The notes below the pieces were generated by a model. That model was not told the origin of the DNA and did no database searches. It was given only the letters and a program-made list of their open reading frames with translations. Position numbers and translations under genes: made by a program. Positions 8,370 through 18,918 of a stretch of DNA of 64,000 nt are shown piece by piece. Position 1 is the stretch's first letter. Each line of letters begins with the position of its first letter. The stretch comes from Xylanivirga thermophila (GTDB taxonomy: Bacteria > Bacillota > Clostridia > Caldicoprobacterales > Xylanivirgaceae). Location of the stretch: NCBI RefSeq assembly GCF_004138105.1, contig NZ_RXHQ01000004.1, forward strand, positions 88,289 to 152,288. The letters are read 5' to 3'.

Positions 8370-9953
8370 TTATAAATTTATTTGACATACCTTTAAAATA
8401 CCATCTACATTCTCCATCATCTTAATATTCTCTTTAGATAGGGCATTATCTACGTTCAAGATCATTAGAGCTTCTTCATTTCCTTTTATCCTGCTCACCT
8501 TCATAGAAGCAATATTAATGCCGCTAAGTCCTATAATAGTACCTATCTGGCCTATAACTCCCGGTTTATCTATGTTCTTTATGACCAGTATATGGGGTGT
8601 AGGTACAATATCCACATCATATCCAAAGAAATTGACAATCCTTATCTCTTCTTTTCCGAATATGGTGCCAGCAAATGTAGTACAACCTTTCTTGGTATAT
8701 ATCTTGAGACTAACAAGATTTGTATAATGTTCAAGCTTTCTAGTTACACCCTCTACCACTTCGATACCCATATTTTTTACAATAAACTCAGCATTTACGA
8801 AATTAACCCGTTCTTCCACTATGCCATTTAAAAGTCCAGATAGATAGGATAACGTTATAAGTTTCGTTTCCTGTTCTATTATATCTCCACTATAGGTAAT
8901 CTCAACTTTTTTAATAGGTTCATCATCTATGGCATAATATAATTTACCCAAAATCTCTGCCATCTTAAGATAAGGAGATAATATATCCATATCATGTACC
9001 CTCAAACCCGATAGATTTACTGCACTTACAATATTGCCCTTAAGAGCCTGTGATACCTGTTCAGCAATGGCAATACCTACATTTTCCTGAGCTTCCATTG
9101 TAGAAGCACCCAAATGGGGAGTAAGCACTATATTATCAAGCTGTAAAAACGGGTGGTCAAATGAACCATCTTTAGGTTCAGTTTTGTATACATCCATGGC
9201 AGCACCGGCTATTTTCTTTTCCTTCAACGCATCAAAAAGGCCCTCTTCATCCACAAGTCCACCACGTGCACAGTTTACAATCATCAAATTGGGTTTTGCC
9301 ATATCCAATTCCTCTTTTCCTATAATCCCCAAAGTCTGATCAGTCTTTGGAAGATGTAGAGTTATAAAATCCGCCCTCTTCATTATCTCTTCTACTTTGG
9401 TAACCTTTTCTACCCCTATTTTTTCAAAGCGTTCATCATTTATATATGGATCATAGCCAATAACCTTCATACCAAATGCCCTTAATCTAGTGGCTACTAT
9501 AGATCCAATACGACCTAGTCCCATAACTGCTACCGTTTTTCCAAATAACTCCGTGCCTTTATATTTACCTCTATCCCATCTATTTTCCTTAAGACTCATG
9601 TTTGCTTGGGGTATTTTTCTAGCTAACGCCAGCATAAGGGCTATTGTATGCTCTGCAGTAGAGATATTGTTACTCGTAGGAGTATTTACTACTATTATAC
9701 CCTTCAAAGTAGCCGCTTCCAAATCGATATTATCAACTCCATTACCAGCCCGACCTACTACCTTTAAATTTACTCCCCTATCCAGTACCTCTTTTGTAAC
9801 TTTGGTTGCACTTCTAACTATAATAGCATCATAATCACCTATGCATTCGAGGAGCGAGTCGGGAGTAAGATCCGTTTTGATATCCACATCAAATTGGTCT
9901 TTCAAGAGATCTATACCACTCTGAGCTATCTTTTCTGCCACAAGTACCTTCAT
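8370..9953 (-). CDS. serA: D-3-phosphoglycerate dehydrogenase (long form with ACT domain)
   Basis: SerA oxidises 3-phosphoglycerate with NAD, the first step of serine synthesis. The 527 residues hold the D-2-hydroxyacid dehydrogenase core with GLGRIGSIVATRLRAFG near residue 147, the catalytic-region pattern NCARGGLVDE, and the conserved LTPHLGAST. An intervening domain and a C-terminal ACT domain (HILVIKNIDKPGVIGQIG) follow, typical of the long type. It lies 25 bases after the aminotransferase and shares its serine T-box. Confidence 0.97.
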   Translation of the reverse strand: MKVLVAEKIAQSGIDLLKDQFDVDIKTDLTPDSLLECIGDYDAIIVRSATKVTKEVLDRGVNLKVVGRAGNGVDNIDLEAATLKGIIVVNTPTSNNISTAEHTIALMLALARKIPQANMSLKENRWDRGKYKGTELFGKTVAVMGLGRIGSIVATRLRAFGMKVIGYDPYINDERFEKIGVEKVTKVEEIMKRADFITLHLPKTDQTLGIIGKEELDMAKPNLMIVNCARGGLVDEEGLFDALKEKKIAGAAMDVYKTEPKDGSFDHPFLQLDNIVLTPHLGASTMEAQENVGIAIAEQVSQALKGNIVSAVNLSGLRVHDMDILSPYLKMAEILGKLYYAIDDEPIKKVEITYSGDIIEQETKLITLSYLSGLLNGIVEERVNFVNAEFIVKNMGIEVVEGVTRKLEHYTNLVSLKIYTKKGCTTFAGTIFGKEEIRIVNFFGYDVDIVPTPHILVIKNIDKPGVIGQIGTIIGLSGINIASMKVSRIKGNEEALMILNVDNALSKENIKMMENVDGILKVCQINL

Positions 9954-9978
9954 ATTAGTTCCCTCCTATTATTTAATA

Positions 9979-11133
9979 CTATTTTATATCATTCATTGCC
10001 TTTTGTGCTGCTGATAAAGCTGAACCCGGTTCAACCTCATATCCAACTTCCAGCAAAGCCATCTCCAATGCAGAAAGGGTTTTTAGTACATCAAACTCAT
10101 CTACATAGCCCATATGACCTATGCGCATTATCTTGCCTTTTAGATGCTGTTGACCCCCGGCCACCATAATATCGTATTTAATATTTAAAATCTTTCTTAC
10201 CTTCTCTATATCTATACCTTCTGGTGCTTTTATAGAGGTAATAAGGTCAGACATGTATTTCTCATCGGCAAAAAACTCAAGTCCTAATGCCTCTACACCT
10301 GCTCTACAAATATTCGCAAGCCTTTTATGTCTTTTAAATGTATTTTCCAATCCTTCGTCCAATATCATATTGAGCGACTCAGTAGCTGCTATTATAAGGG
10401 CTACTGCCGGTGTATATGGAGTAGTGTTTTTATCAAGGGATTTTCTATATGCTAAAAAATCAAAATAAAATTTAGGCATCTTAGACTTTTCTATTGCCGC
10501 CCACGCTTTATCGCTAACGCTTACAAATGCCAATCCAGGCGGGAGCATAAGTGCCTTCTGCGAGCCGGCTATTAATATATCGATTCCCCATTCATCAGTC
10601 TTTATCTCCAAACCACCTAAAGAGCTTATGGCATCTACTACAAATATACAATCTCTATTTTTTAATATCTCTCCGATGCCCTGTATATCATTTGCTACAC
10701 CAGTTGATGTTTCATTATGGGTAGCCAACACACCTTTTATATCCTTACCCTTTTCACTATTCAATATCTTTTCTATTTCCTTTGCATCTACACCATTACC
10801 CCATGAAATATCCATAGTAATAACATTTAATCCATAAGCCTTTGCTATCTTTACAAATCGATCACCAAATACCCCTGTATTAGCCACCAACACCTTGTCG
10901 CCAGGTGAAAATGCATTTATAATAGCAGCCTCCATACCACCTGTTCCAGATGATGCAAGGGTAAGCACATAATTGGATGTTTGAAATACCTTCTTTAATC
11001 CGTCGTTCATTTGAGAAAAGAAATACTCAAACTCTTTGGTTCTATGGTGAATAATTGGCCTTTCCATGGCTTCTCTCACCGCATAAGGTACATTTGTGGG
11101 ACCAGGTGTCATAAGCAACTTATCCCTTTTCAT
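9979..11133 (-). CDS. Class V aminotransferase (serine-pyruvate / alanine-glyoxylate type), probable serine biosynthesis transaminase
   Basis: This 384-residue PLP enzyme opens with LLMTPGPTNVP and carries GSQKALMLPPG near residue 188, whose lysine should hold PLP. The family covers serine-glyoxylate and alanine-glyoxylate aminotransferases. Its place ahead of serA behind a serine-specific T-box suggests that it serves as the phosphoserine aminotransferase of this pathway, an inference from context. It is not the classical SerC family. A GGCGGGAG octamer lies here in antisense orientation. Confidence 0.88.
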   Translation of the reverse strand: MKRDKLLMTPGPTNVPYAVREAMERPIIHHRTKEFEYFFSQMNDGLKKVFQTSNYVLTLASSGTGGMEAAIINAFSPGDKVLVANTGVFGDRFVKIAKAYGLNVITMDISWGNGVDAKEIEKILNSEKGKDIKGVLATHNETSTGVANDIQGIGEILKNRDCIFVVDAISSLGGLEIKTDEWGIDILIAGSQKALMLPPGLAFVSVSDKAWAAIEKSKMPKFYFDFLAYRKSLDKNTTPYTPAVALIIAATESLNMILDEGLENTFKRHKRLANICRAGVEALGLEFFADEKYMSDLITSIKAPEGIDIEKVRKILNIKYDIMVAGGQQHLKGKIMRIGHMGYVDEFDVLKTLSALEMALLEVGYEVEPGSALSAAQKAMNDIK

Positions 11134-11171
11134 ATCAATTCCTCCTCATTTTAAATATTAATTTTGAATAT

Positions 11172-11422
11172 AAAAATCCCGTCCTTTTTCAAGGACGGGA
11201 TTATAATCGCGTGGTGCCACCTTGTTTTGTCTGTCCATCAAATATCAATGAAGAACAGACCTCAAAAGATATAACGGTCTTACCCGATCATGGTTATTTC
11301 CCATGCGGTTCCAAGGTGGATTCAATAAATACTTTAGCAGTTTCCACTCACCACTGCCTCTCTTATAAAAGCATTTATCTACTATTCCTTATCATTACCA
11401 GTTTTAACTTAATATTTATTTA
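11172..11422 (-). ncRNA. T-box leader with serine specifier (UCC)
   Basis: The leader precedes the aminotransferase-serA operon. Stem I can be built: AAGG pairs with CCTT (11313-11316) under a specifier loop with AGTA on its 5' side. UCC (11318-11320), followed by A (11317), sits on the 3' side. UCC is a serine codon. The T-box core AAGGTGGCACCACGCG (11208-11223) contains TGGC, which fits the G discriminator of tRNA-Ser. An 11-bp terminator with a GAAA loop and a following T-run (11172-11201) ends it. Uncharged tRNA-Ser should allow read-through. Confidence 0.95.
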
Positions 11423-11428
11423 TAAATA

Positions 11429-11457
11429 ATTGTATATTATGCAAATACTTTTGTCAA
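11429..11457 (-). promoter_or_regulatory. Sigma-A promoter of the serine operon
   Basis: On the minus strand TTGACA (11452-11457) and TACAAT (11429-11434) are 17 bp apart. The T-box leader begins about seven bases downstream. Confidence 0.9.
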
Positions 11458-11474
11458 TACCTTTATGTCCTTTT

Positions 11475-11502
11475 TTGCAAGTTCCTTTTATTGAACTTGC
11501 AA
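11475..11502. repeat. Perfect 10-bp palindrome upstream of the serine promoter
   Basis: TTGCAAGTTC and GAACTTGCAA flank an 8-base spacer. The element lies 18 bp upstream of the -35 box and about 24 bp after rarA ends. It has a T-run only on the wrong side for terminating rarA, so an operator or a protein-binding hairpin is as likely. A second small palindrome, TGAACA-TATT-TGTTCA, lies at about 11513-11528. Confidence 0.6.
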
Positions 11503-11525
11503 CACGTTTTATTGAACAAATATGT

Positions 11526-12821
11526 TCAGGCTTTATCTCCTAAAATTTCGTCTAATCTTTTCTTTATATTTGCTTCAATGCCAGAATTTTTGGGATAATA
11601 ATATCTTGCTCCTTCAAGCTCATCTGGCATATATTGCTGTACTGCCCTGCCAGAAGGATAATCATGAGAATATTTATAACCTATTCCATGCCCCATCTCT
11701 GCTGCGCCCTTATAATGTGCATCCCTAAGATTCGTTGGAACTTGACCAATTTTCTTCGTTCGTACATCTTTTAATGCCTTTTCTATACCCATATATGCAG
11801 AATTTGATTTTGGTGAGCATGCCACCATAAGTGCTGCTTCTGCTAAGATTATGCGACTCTCAGGCCATCCTATAATATGCACCGCCTGTGCAGCTGCTAC
11901 AGCTACCTGCAAGGCTGCAGGATTTGCAAGACCCACATCCTCAGCTGCCGCTATTATAATACGCCTGGCTATAAACTCCGGACTTTCACCACTCTCTATA
12001 AGTCGTGCTAACCAATGGAGCACTGCATCAGGCTCCATATAGTTGCGCATACTTTTTATAAAAGCACTTGCAACATCGTAATGGTTATCTCCATCCTTAT
12101 CATATTTCAAGGCCTTTTGTTGAATACATTCTTGAGCAACATCCAAATCTATTGTAATATTACCTTCATGATCCTTGTCCGTAGTTAATACAGCTATCTC
12201 TATAGCATTTAAGGCTATTCTAGCATCCCCATCGCTCATCATTACAATATGATTGATTGCATCTTCAGAGATATTCACGCTGTAGTTTCCTAGGCCTTTT
12301 TCTCTATCCTTTAAAGCTCTACATATGAGTTCCTTTATGTCTCCATCATCCAAAGGTTCAAATTTGAACAAAGTTGTCCTAGATAACAAAGCCTTATTTA
12401 CTTCAAAATAGGGGTTCTCTGTAGTTGCACCAATGAGTATAATATCTCCATTCTCCACATAGGGCAACAGTACATCCTGCTGAGACTTATTCAATCTATG
12501 AATTTCATCAAAAAATAGTATAGTTTTACCTTTGGGATTTAAAAAGTAATTCTGAGACTCTGCTGTAACTTCCCTTATATCCTTTACTCCCGCCGTTACC
12601 GCATTTAACTGTTTGAATGGATATTTTGTTTCGTTTGCTATAATCTTTGCCAGGGTAGTCTTGCCAGTTCCTGGTGGGCCATAAAATATCATTGAGGATA
12701 GTCTATCGGCCTTTATAGCCCTATATAAAAGTTTACCCTTTCCTACTATATCCTTTTGACCAACAAATTGTTCCAACGTGGTAGCTCGCATTCGAGCAGC
12801 AAGGGGGATATTTTGACTCAT
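11526..12821 (-). CDS. rarA: Replication-associated recombination protein A (AAA+ ATPase)
   Basis: RarA (MgsA, WRIP1 family) acts at stalled replication forks and is related to clamp loaders. The 431 residues contain Walker A GPPGTGKT at residues 48-55, Walker [10 protein letters not shown] and the sensor region [13 protein letters not shown]. The C-terminal half has the RarA pattern [16 protein letters not shown]. Its ATG overlaps the glyA stop in an ATGA, so the two are translationally coupled. One GGCGGGAG octamer is present in the coding sense. Confidence 0.95.
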   Translation of the reverse strand: MSQNIPLAARMRATTLEQFVGQKDIVGKGKLLYRAIKADRLSSMIFYGPPGTGKTTLAKIIANETKYPFKQLNAVTAGVKDIREVTAESQNYFLNPKGKTILFFDEIHRLNKSQQDVLLPYVENGDIILIGATTENPYFEVNKALLSRTTLFKFEPLDDGDIKELICRALKDREKGLGNYSVNISEDAINHIVMMSDGDARIALNAIEIAVLTTDKDHEGNITIDLDVAQECIQQKALKYDKDGDNHYDVASAFIKSMRNYMEPDAVLHWLARLIESGESPEFIARRIIIAAAEDVGLANPAALQVAVAAAQAVHIIGWPESRIILAEAALMVACSPKSNSAYMGIEKALKDVRTKKIGQVPTNLRDAHYKGAAEMGHGIGYKYSHDYPSGRAVQQYMPDELEGARYYYPKNSGIEANIKKRLDEILGDKA

Positions 12822-14071
12822 TTTATCACTGTCCCATCATATAGTGGATATTTTAAGCATAGATTATTTACTATATTGAGTATTTCCTGCCTATTACCTT
12901 CTATATCAGAGATAGAAAGGGCTATGGCTCTGGCGATATCTATCATATCATTTTCTTGCATCCCTCTAGTTGTTACAGCAGGTGTACCTAAGCGTATACC
13001 ACTAGTTACGAATGGACTCTGGGGATCAAATGGTATAGTGTTTTTATTGGCTGTTATTCTAACAGAATCTAAATTCTTTTCAGCATCTTTCCCCGTTATA
13101 TCTTTATTCCGCAAATCTACCAACATGAGATGATTATCCGTACCACCAGATACTAGATCAAAACCTTCATCTATTAAAGCTTTAGATAGCGCTCCTGCAT
13201 TTTTTATAATTTGATTTTGGTATTGCTTAAATTGTTCTGTTAATGCTTCCTTGAAACAAACAGCCTTGGCAGCAATTATATGCATAAGAGGACCACCTTG
13301 TGTACCTGGAAATATAGCCTTATCTATTGCCTTTGCATATTTTCCCTTGCACAATATCATACCGCCCCTAGGACCCCTTAAAGTTTTATGAGTAGTTGTA
13401 GTAACAAAATCTGCATAGGGTACTGGATTAGGATGAAGACCAGCTGCTACCAACCCTGCTATATGTGCCATATCCACCATTAAATATGCTCCTACTTCAT
13501 CTGCTATTTCCCTGAATTTTTTGAAATCTATGATCCTTGGATAAGCACTAGCACCTGCTACTATCATACGCGGTTTGTGCAATAATGCCAGCTTTTCAAC
13601 TTCATCATAGTCTATGAGATTTGTTTTTTCATCTACCCCATATGGCACTATTTTAAAATATTTTCCTGATATATTCACAGGACTACCATGAGTAAGGTGT
13701 CCTCCATGGGATAAGTTCATACCCATTATTGTATCACCCGGATTTAGCATAGCAAAATAAACTGCCGTATTGGCTTGTGCCCCTGAATGTGGTTGTACAT
13801 TTGCATGTTCAGCACCAAATAGCTGTTTGGCTCGTTCTATAGCAAGACTCTCCACTATGTCAACATACTCACAGCCACCATAATATCTCCTACCTGGATA
13901 TCCTTCTGCATACTTATTAGTAAGATGCGTACCCATAGCAGCCATAACAGGGAGGCTCACGAAGTTTTCTGATGCAATGAGTTCTATATGGTTTTGCTGC
14001 CTTAAAAGCTCCTGTTCCATGGCATGCGCTAGCTCTGGATCTGCAGTATATATTTCTTTCAAATCTATCAT
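12818..14071 (-). CDS. glyA: Serine hydroxymethyltransferase
   Basis: GlyA interconverts serine and glycine with tetrahydrofolate and supplies one-carbon units. The 417-residue length is standard. The PLP site [14 protein letters not shown] lies near residue 225, with IELIASENF near residue 33. AAGGAG precedes the ATG by six or seven bases. It has its own promoter and leads rarA. The neighbouring serine operon makes its substrate. Confidence 0.98.
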   Translation of the reverse strand: MIDLKEIYTADPELAHAMEQELLRQQNHIELIASENFVSLPVMAAMGTHLTNKYAEGYPGRRYYGGCEYVDIVESLAIERAKQLFGAEHANVQPHSGAQANTAVYFAMLNPGDTIMGMNLSHGGHLTHGSPVNISGKYFKIVPYGVDEKTNLIDYDEVEKLALLHKPRMIVAGASAYPRIIDFKKFREIADEVGAYLMVDMAHIAGLVAAGLHPNPVPYADFVTTTTHKTLRGPRGGMILCKGKYAKAIDKAIFPGTQGGPLMHIIAAKAVCFKEALTEQFKQYQNQIIKNAGALSKALIDEGFDLVSGGTDNHLMLVDLRNKDITGKDAEKNLDSVRITANKNTIPFDPQSPFVTSGIRLGTPAVTTRGMQENDMIDIARAIALSISDIEGNRQEILNIVNNLCLKYPLYDGTVIK

Positions 14072-14126
14072 AGCTGATCTCCTTCCGTATATTTTTCTAG
14101 CATTTTTGGTTATTGTTCGTATTTTT

Positions 14127-14155
14127 ATTATACTGGCAATACTTTTCTTTTACAA
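14127..14155 (-). promoter_or_regulatory. Sigma-A promoter of glyA-rarA
   Basis: On the minus strand TTGTAA (14150-14155) and TATAAT (14127-14132) are 17 bp apart, about 55 bases before glyA. Confidence 0.85.
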
Positions 14156-14176
14156 GCTTTTTTTGTAGAATCATGC

Positions 14177-14209
14177 AAAAGGGACCAGAATTTGATTCTG
14201 ATCCCTTTT
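14177..14209 (-). terminator. Terminator after trxA
   Basis: A 15-bp stem (one G-U pair) with a 3-base loop ends in CCCTTTT on the transcribed strand. It closes the hisS-aspS-tcdA-rseC-trxA transcript and precedes the glyA promoter. Confidence 0.8.
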
Positions 14210-14222
14210 TGATGTATATTTC

Positions 14223-14552
14223 TTACAATACCTTCTCTATCATTTCCTCCAAATCTGCTTTAGGTCTTGCACCTATTAGCTGACCAGCAATTTTTCCGTC
14301 TTTAAATATAAACAGAGTAGGTATGCTCATCACTCTATATTGAGCAGCTAGTTCGTTCTGTTCATCTACATTGACCTTGCCTACTTTGATCTTACCATCA
14401 TATTCCTCTGCAAGCTGTTCCACGATAGGCCCGATCATCCTACAGGGCCCACACCAGGCAGCCCAGAAATCGACCAATACCGGAATATCGGATTTGAGTA
14501 CCTCATCATCAAAATTATTTTGAGTAAGAGTAAGCAATTTATCACTTGCCAT
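14223..14552 (-). CDS. trxA: Thioredoxin
   Basis: The 109-residue protein has the redox motif WCGPC at residues 33-37 and the cis-proline region MSIPTLFIFKDG. It is a cytosolic disulfide reductase. GGGAG lies eight bases before the ATG. Its start overlaps the end of the RseC-like gene by 11 bases, so the two are probably co-translated. The pairing with an RseC protein suggests a shared redox role, which is inference. Confidence 0.96.
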   Translation of the reverse strand: MASDKLLTLTQNNFDDEVLKSDIPVLVDFWAAWCGPCRMIGPIVEQLAEEYDGKIKVGKVNVDEQNELAAQYRVMSIPTLFIFKDGKIAGQLIGARPKADLEEMIEKVL

Positions 14553-14994
14553 TTTTTCTATCTCCCTTCTTTTTGCTACTAACTATTCCCACCATTTGGG
14601 GTAAAAATTTATTTGTTTTTCTAAACACAGGATCCATCATCTTTATAACCAGATATGTTACTGCTGTTAATATTATACCCAAGATAGCTCCTGTAAGTTC
14701 TCCATTTATCCCCAAATTATTACCTATGGCATATCCTGAAAAGACACCTATAAGTAAGGCAACTAACGGAATAAGATACAAAATGGCTGAAGCCTTTAAA
14801 AACTGCTGAGCCGGCAATTCTATTTCTACCATATCACCTACGGTACCCTTTAAATCATTTTGTATTTTTAATCTAGTTTCTTTATCGGTTGTGCCCATCT
14901 CACAGGCACCACACTTACTACAAGCTTCTGACCGCTTTACACTAACAATGGCATATGATCCTTCTATGTCTACAATCCTGCCCAGTTCTTTCAC
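14542..14994 (-). CDS. rseC: SoxR-reducing system RseC/MucC family membrane protein
   Basis: The 150 residues contain a cysteine cluster (C25, C28, C31; ACSKCGACEMG) near the N-terminus, then two membrane helices around residues 70-90 and 97-118. This is the RseC/MucC layout. In E. coli RseC acts with the Rsx system to reduce SoxR; in Clostridia it is often tied to RNF electron transport, but no rnf genes are visible here. The start is GTG with AAGGAGG ten bases upstream. Confidence 0.88.
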   Translation of the reverse strand: MKELGRIVDIEGSYAIVSVKRSEACSKCGACEMGTTDKETRLKIQNDLKGTVGDMVEIELPAQQFLKASAILYLIPLVALLIGVFSGYAIGNNLGINGELTGAILGIILTAVTYLVIKMMDPVFRKTNKFLPQMVGIVSSKKKGDRKNGK

Positions 14995-15021
14995 TATGCC
15001 CAGTCCTCCTTGGTATCATAT

Positions 15022-15738
15022 CTATAGACTTTGCCAATCTATCAAATCCTTTACCACTTCACCGGCAATTATAAGTCCCACGACTGATGGTATAAATGAT
15101 ATACTGCCAGGACTTATTTTTCCTCCTTCACTCCGAATAATCCTATTAGGCTTTATTGGAGTTTCAGTAGAATATACCACCTTAAGAGAATCAACTTTTC
15201 GCTTTTTTAATTCTTTTCTTAGAACCTTTGCTATTGGATCTGTCGAAGTTTTATATATATCGCTTACATTAAACTTTGTAGGATCCAACTTATTACCTGC
15301 TCCCATACTGGATATTATGGGGAGCTGCAGCTGTTTACACGTTGTTATGAGGTCAATCTTTGAACTTATTGTATCTATAGCATCAACTACATAGTCATAT
15401 GAGCACCACTCAAAAGAACATGAAGACGCTTTATCATAGAATATCTCATATGTTGTGACTTTAGCATCTGGATTTATATCCAATATCCTATCTTTCATCA
15501 CTTTTACCTTTGGGTATCCTACAGTCTTAGTATTGGCATGTATTTGCCTATTTATATTAGTAATATCCACCTTATCAGCATCTACCAATACTAAATGTCC
15601 TATACCGCATCGTGCCAGTCCTTCTGCTACAAAGCTGCCTACTCCGCCTACACCAAATACAGCCACTTTACTACAGTTCAGCTTTTTCATAGCTGAGCTG
15701 CCCAACAATATCTCCGTTCTTGAAAATGCCTCATCCAT
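15022..15738 (-). CDS. tcdA: tRNA threonylcarbamoyladenosine dehydratase (TcdA-like, ThiF/E1 family)
   Basis: The 238-residue protein has the nucleotide-binding loop VFGVGGVGSFVAEGL near residue 28 and VDADKVDITNINRQ, marking the ThiF/MoeB/E1 superfamily. The opening FSRTEILLG and the length match TcdA (CsdL/YgdL), which cyclises t6A on ANN-decoding tRNAs using ATP. It follows aspS by 83 bases without an obvious promoter or terminator, so it is probably in the Asp T-box operon. Confidence 0.88.
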   Translation of the reverse strand: MDEAFSRTEILLGSSAMKKLNCSKVAVFGVGGVGSFVAEGLARCGIGHLVLVDADKVDITNINRQIHANTKTVGYPKVKVMKDRILDINPDAKVTTYEIFYDKASSCSFEWCSYDYVVDAIDTISSKIDLITTCKQLQLPIISSMGAGNKLDPTKFNVSDIYKTSTDPIAKVLRKELKKRKVDSLKVVYSTETPIKPNRIIRSEGGKISPGSISFIPSVVGLIIAGEVVKDLIDWQSL

Positions 15739-15821
15739 TTTAAATCACCATTTCATCCCGTACTATTATATTTAACCACTTTATTGTTAGTCAAACACAA
15801 AGTATATTTTTTTCTAATAAA

Positions 15822-17603
15822 TTATATATCGGCTTTTATATTAAGCTCTTTAAGCTGCTTTTTGTCCACATCCGATGGTGCATCAGTCATAAGATCGGAA
15901 GCGTTTTGTACCTTCGGGAAAGCTATAACATCCCTTATGGAATCTTCTCCCGCCAAGAGCATTACAAATCTATCCAGACCATAAGCCATTCCACCATGGG
16001 GTGGTGTACCATATTTAAATGCTTCAAGCAGGAATCCAAATCTATCCCAAGCCTGTTCCTTTGTAAAGCCCAATGCTTCAAACATCTGTTCCTGTAGTTT
16101 TGTGCTATGGATCCTTATACTGCCACCGCCTATTTCGTTACCATTTAACACGATATCATATGCCTTTGATCTAACCTTCTCGGGCGCAGTTAGTAAATAC
16201 TCTATATCTTCATCCATAGGAGATGTAAAAGGATGGTGTTTTGCCTCATAACGCTTTTCATCCTCATTATATTCAAATAGTGGAAATTCCGTTATCCAAA
16301 GTAAGTTGTATTTTGAATCATCCATAAGGTCCAAACGTCTTCCTAACTCCAGTCTAAGCTGTCCTAATGACTGGAATACTATCCCATCCTTATCTGCTAC
16401 AAAAAGAAGCAAATCTCCCACTTCCGCATCTAAATGCTTCATTATTCCTTGTAACTCTTCTTCACTCAAGAATTTAGTTATAGGTGATTTAAGACCATCC
16501 TCTGCCACATTTATCCATGCAAGGCCCTTAGCCTTATATATTTTTACAAAATCTACTAGCGAATCTATTTCACGGCGGGCAAATTTAGCACCACATCCCT
16601 TTGCATTTATAGCTCTTACGCTACCTCCACCTTTTATAGCGTTGCTAAACACCTTAAATTGACAATTCTTTACAATAGGGCTTATATCCTTAATCTCTAA
16701 TCCAAACCTTGTATCCGGTTTATCGCTTCCATAACGCTCCATAGCCTCTTTGTATGTCATTCTAGGAATAGGCAGAGTTATATCTATTCCCAATGCATTC
16801 TTAAATATTTTAGCTATTAATTTTTCATTTATGCCTATAACATCATCAACGTCTACAAAGGACATCTCTATATCTATCTGGGTAAATTCAGGCTGTCTAT
16901 CTGCCCTAAGATCCTCATCCCTAAAACAGCGTGCAATTTGATAATATCTGTCATATCCTGATAGCATCAAAATTTGCTTAAACAACTGTGGTGACTGGGG
17001 GAGAGCATAAAACTGCCCTGGATGCACTCTACTAGGCACCAAATAGTCACGTGCACCTTCAGGAGTACTCTTTGTTAGCATGGGTGTTTCAATTTCAATA
17101 AAACCTGCCTCATCCAAATACTCCCTAGCCCATTTGCACACATTATGTCTGAGCATAAGATTTCTTTGCATCCTAGGTCTCCTAAGATCTAGATATCTAT
17201 GTTTTAACCTTACAGCCTCAGATACGTTTATATCATCTTCGATGCTAAACGGTGGAGTAGCGGCTGTAGACAATATTTTGAGTGTTTTAGCTGTAATTTC
17301 AATATAGCCAGTATCTATCTTTGGATTTATGGTATCTTCGGATCTCCTCACCACATCTCCCACCACTGCAATAACATATTCACTGCGTAAAGTTTCTGCC
17401 TTTTTAAAATCATCTGAACATTTTTCTGCATCAAATACTACTTGGATAATGCCTGTTCGATCTCTAAGGTCTATAAATATAAGTCCTCCTAAATCTCTTC
17501 TACGCTGTACCCAGCCCATTAAAACTACATTTTCACCTGCATTTTTTTCCCTAAGATCCCCACACATATGGGTTCGTTTAAGTCCTCCTAATAGTTCCTC
17601 CAT
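15822..17603 (-). CDS. aspS: Aspartyl-tRNA synthetase
   Basis: AspRS of 593 residues with an N-terminal anticodon-binding OB fold ([17 protein letters not shown]), class II motif 2 [20 protein letters not shown], an inserted GAD domain in the middle and motif 3 [11 protein letters not shown] near the C-terminus. It is the bacterial type. It starts six bases after hisS and shares the upstream T-box, whose specifier is an Asp codon. One GGCGGGAG octamer lies near the 3' end. Confidence 0.98.
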   Translation of the reverse strand: MEELLGGLKRTHMCGDLREKNAGENVVLMGWVQRRRDLGGLIFIDLRDRTGIIQVVFDAEKCSDDFKKAETLRSEYVIAVVGDVVRRSEDTINPKIDTGYIEITAKTLKILSTAATPPFSIEDDINVSEAVRLKHRYLDLRRPRMQRNLMLRHNVCKWAREYLDEAGFIEIETPMLTKSTPEGARDYLVPSRVHPGQFYALPQSPQLFKQILMLSGYDRYYQIARCFRDEDLRADRQPEFTQIDIEMSFVDVDDVIGINEKLIAKIFKNALGIDITLPIPRMTYKEAMERYGSDKPDTRFGLEIKDISPIVKNCQFKVFSNAIKGGGSVRAINAKGCGAKFARREIDSLVDFVKIYKAKGLAWINVAEDGLKSPITKFLSEEELQGIMKHLDAEVGDLLLFVADKDGIVFQSLGQLRLELGRRLDLMDDSKYNLLWITEFPLFEYNEDEKRYEAKHHPFTSPMDEDIEYLLTAPEKVRSKAYDIVLNGNEIGGGSIRIHSTKLQEQMFEALGFTKEQAWDRFGFLLEAFKYGTPPHGGMAYGLDRFVMLLAGEDSIRDVIAFPKVQNASDLMTDAPSDVDKKQLKELNIKADI

Positions 17604-17609
17604 GAAAAC

Positions 17610-18881
17610 TCATTCCCTTCCATCTAAATTTGACATTATATATTGATCAACTTTTTCTATAGGTATAAGCATCTCCTGCCCGCTGTCCATATGCCTTATA
17701 GTGATCTTATCCTGTTTTAATTCGTCTTCACCTAAAACACAGACCAATGGGGCATTTTGCTTGTCTGCATATTTAAACTGAGCCTTTACACTCCTGTTTG
17801 TATGATCCATATCGGCTTTTACTCCCAACTTTCTAAGCCTGTCTACCAATTCAAATGCCTTCAATCTGGCATTAACACCCATTGTGACAAAAAAAGCATC
17901 ATATCTGTTGCTATCCTGAATCTGTATACCCTGATTCTCCATAACAAGCAAAAGCCTTTCAATTCCCATACCAAATCCTACACCTGGAGTACTAGGCCCA
18001 CCACATTCTCCTACTAATCCATCGTATCTGCCGCCACCACATACCGTACCTTGAGATCCTATGTTATTAGATATTATTTCAAATACAGTCTTCGTATAAT
18101 AATCCAAGCCCCTAACTATCATTGGATTTACTTTAAAATCTAATTTCAAGGCCTTTAAATAGGATTTAAGCGCTTCAAAATGGGCTTTACAATCATCACA
18201 TAGGTAGTCAAGCATTATGGGAGCACCACTTACTACCTTTTTACATCCCTCTTCCTTACAATCCAATATCCTAAGGGGGTTCTTAGAAAAACGCTCATTA
18301 CATGTAGGACATAGTTTATCTAAACTGCCACCTAGATATTCCTTAAGGGCTTTGTGATATACAGGCCTACAGTTAGGGCATCCTATGCTATTTATGTTTA
18401 ATTCAAGATTTTTTATATCTAGCTCTCTAAAAAGTGTAATGGCCAGATTGATAATCTCTGCATCCATTGATGCATCATCTGCACCGAATACCTCCACTCC
18501 AAACTGATGATGTTCCCTAAGTCTTCCTGCCTGCGGCCTTTCGTATCTAAATACAGGGGTTAGATAGTACATTTTTATAGGTTGGGGCTTGCTGTACAAT
18601 TTATTCTCTATGTATGCACGGGCAGCTCCCGCCGTACCTTCTGGCTTTAAAGTTATACTTCTCCCGCCCTTATCCTCGAAAGTATACATTTCCTTTTGTA
18701 CGATATCAGTAGTTCCACCTACTCCTCGCTCAAAAAGTTCAGTATGTTCAAAAATCGGAGTTCTCACTTCCCTAAATCCAAACTGCGCAGTAATATATCT
18801 TATTTTATTCTCTATATACTGCCATTTATATGAATCATAGGGTAAAATATCCTTCGTACCTTTAGGTGCTTTCGTAAGCAC
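17610..18881 (-). CDS. hisS: Histidyl-tRNA synthetase
   Basis: HisRS of 423 residues. Motif 2 FRYERPQAGRLREHHQFG, the histidine-binding GLDYYTKTVFE and motif 3 GGGRYDGL are present, with a C-terminal anticodon domain. The start is GTG with AAAGGAGGAG just upstream. It also has a CxxC-type insertion (CPNC, CPTC), typical of many clostridial copies. It heads the hisS-aspS operon. Two GGCGGGAG octamers lie 35 bases apart in it. Confidence 0.97.
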   Translation of the reverse strand: MLTKAPKGTKDILPYDSYKWQYIENKIRYITAQFGFREVRTPIFEHTELFERGVGGTTDIVQKEMYTFEDKGGRSITLKPEGTAGAARAYIENKLYSKPQPIKMYYLTPVFRYERPQAGRLREHHQFGVEVFGADDASMDAEIINLAITLFRELDIKNLELNINSIGCPNCRPVYHKALKEYLGGSLDKLCPTCNERFSKNPLRILDCKEEGCKKVVSGAPIMLDYLCDDCKAHFEALKSYLKALKLDFKVNPMIVRGLDYYTKTVFEIISNNIGSQGTVCGGGRYDGLVGECGGPSTPGVGFGMGIERLLLVMENQGIQIQDSNRYDAFFVTMGVNARLKAFELVDRLRKLGVKADMDHTNRSVKAQFKYADKQNAPLVCVLGEDELKQDKITIRHMDSGQEMLIPIEKVDQYIMSNLDGRE

Positions 18882-18918
18882 AGCTTCTCCTCCTTTATAC
18901 TTATAATATTTTCATATT

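Noticed and set aside
14891..15394. 167-residue plus-strand open frame over rseC and tcdA
   Set aside because: It is antisense to two well-supported genes and shows no family motif.
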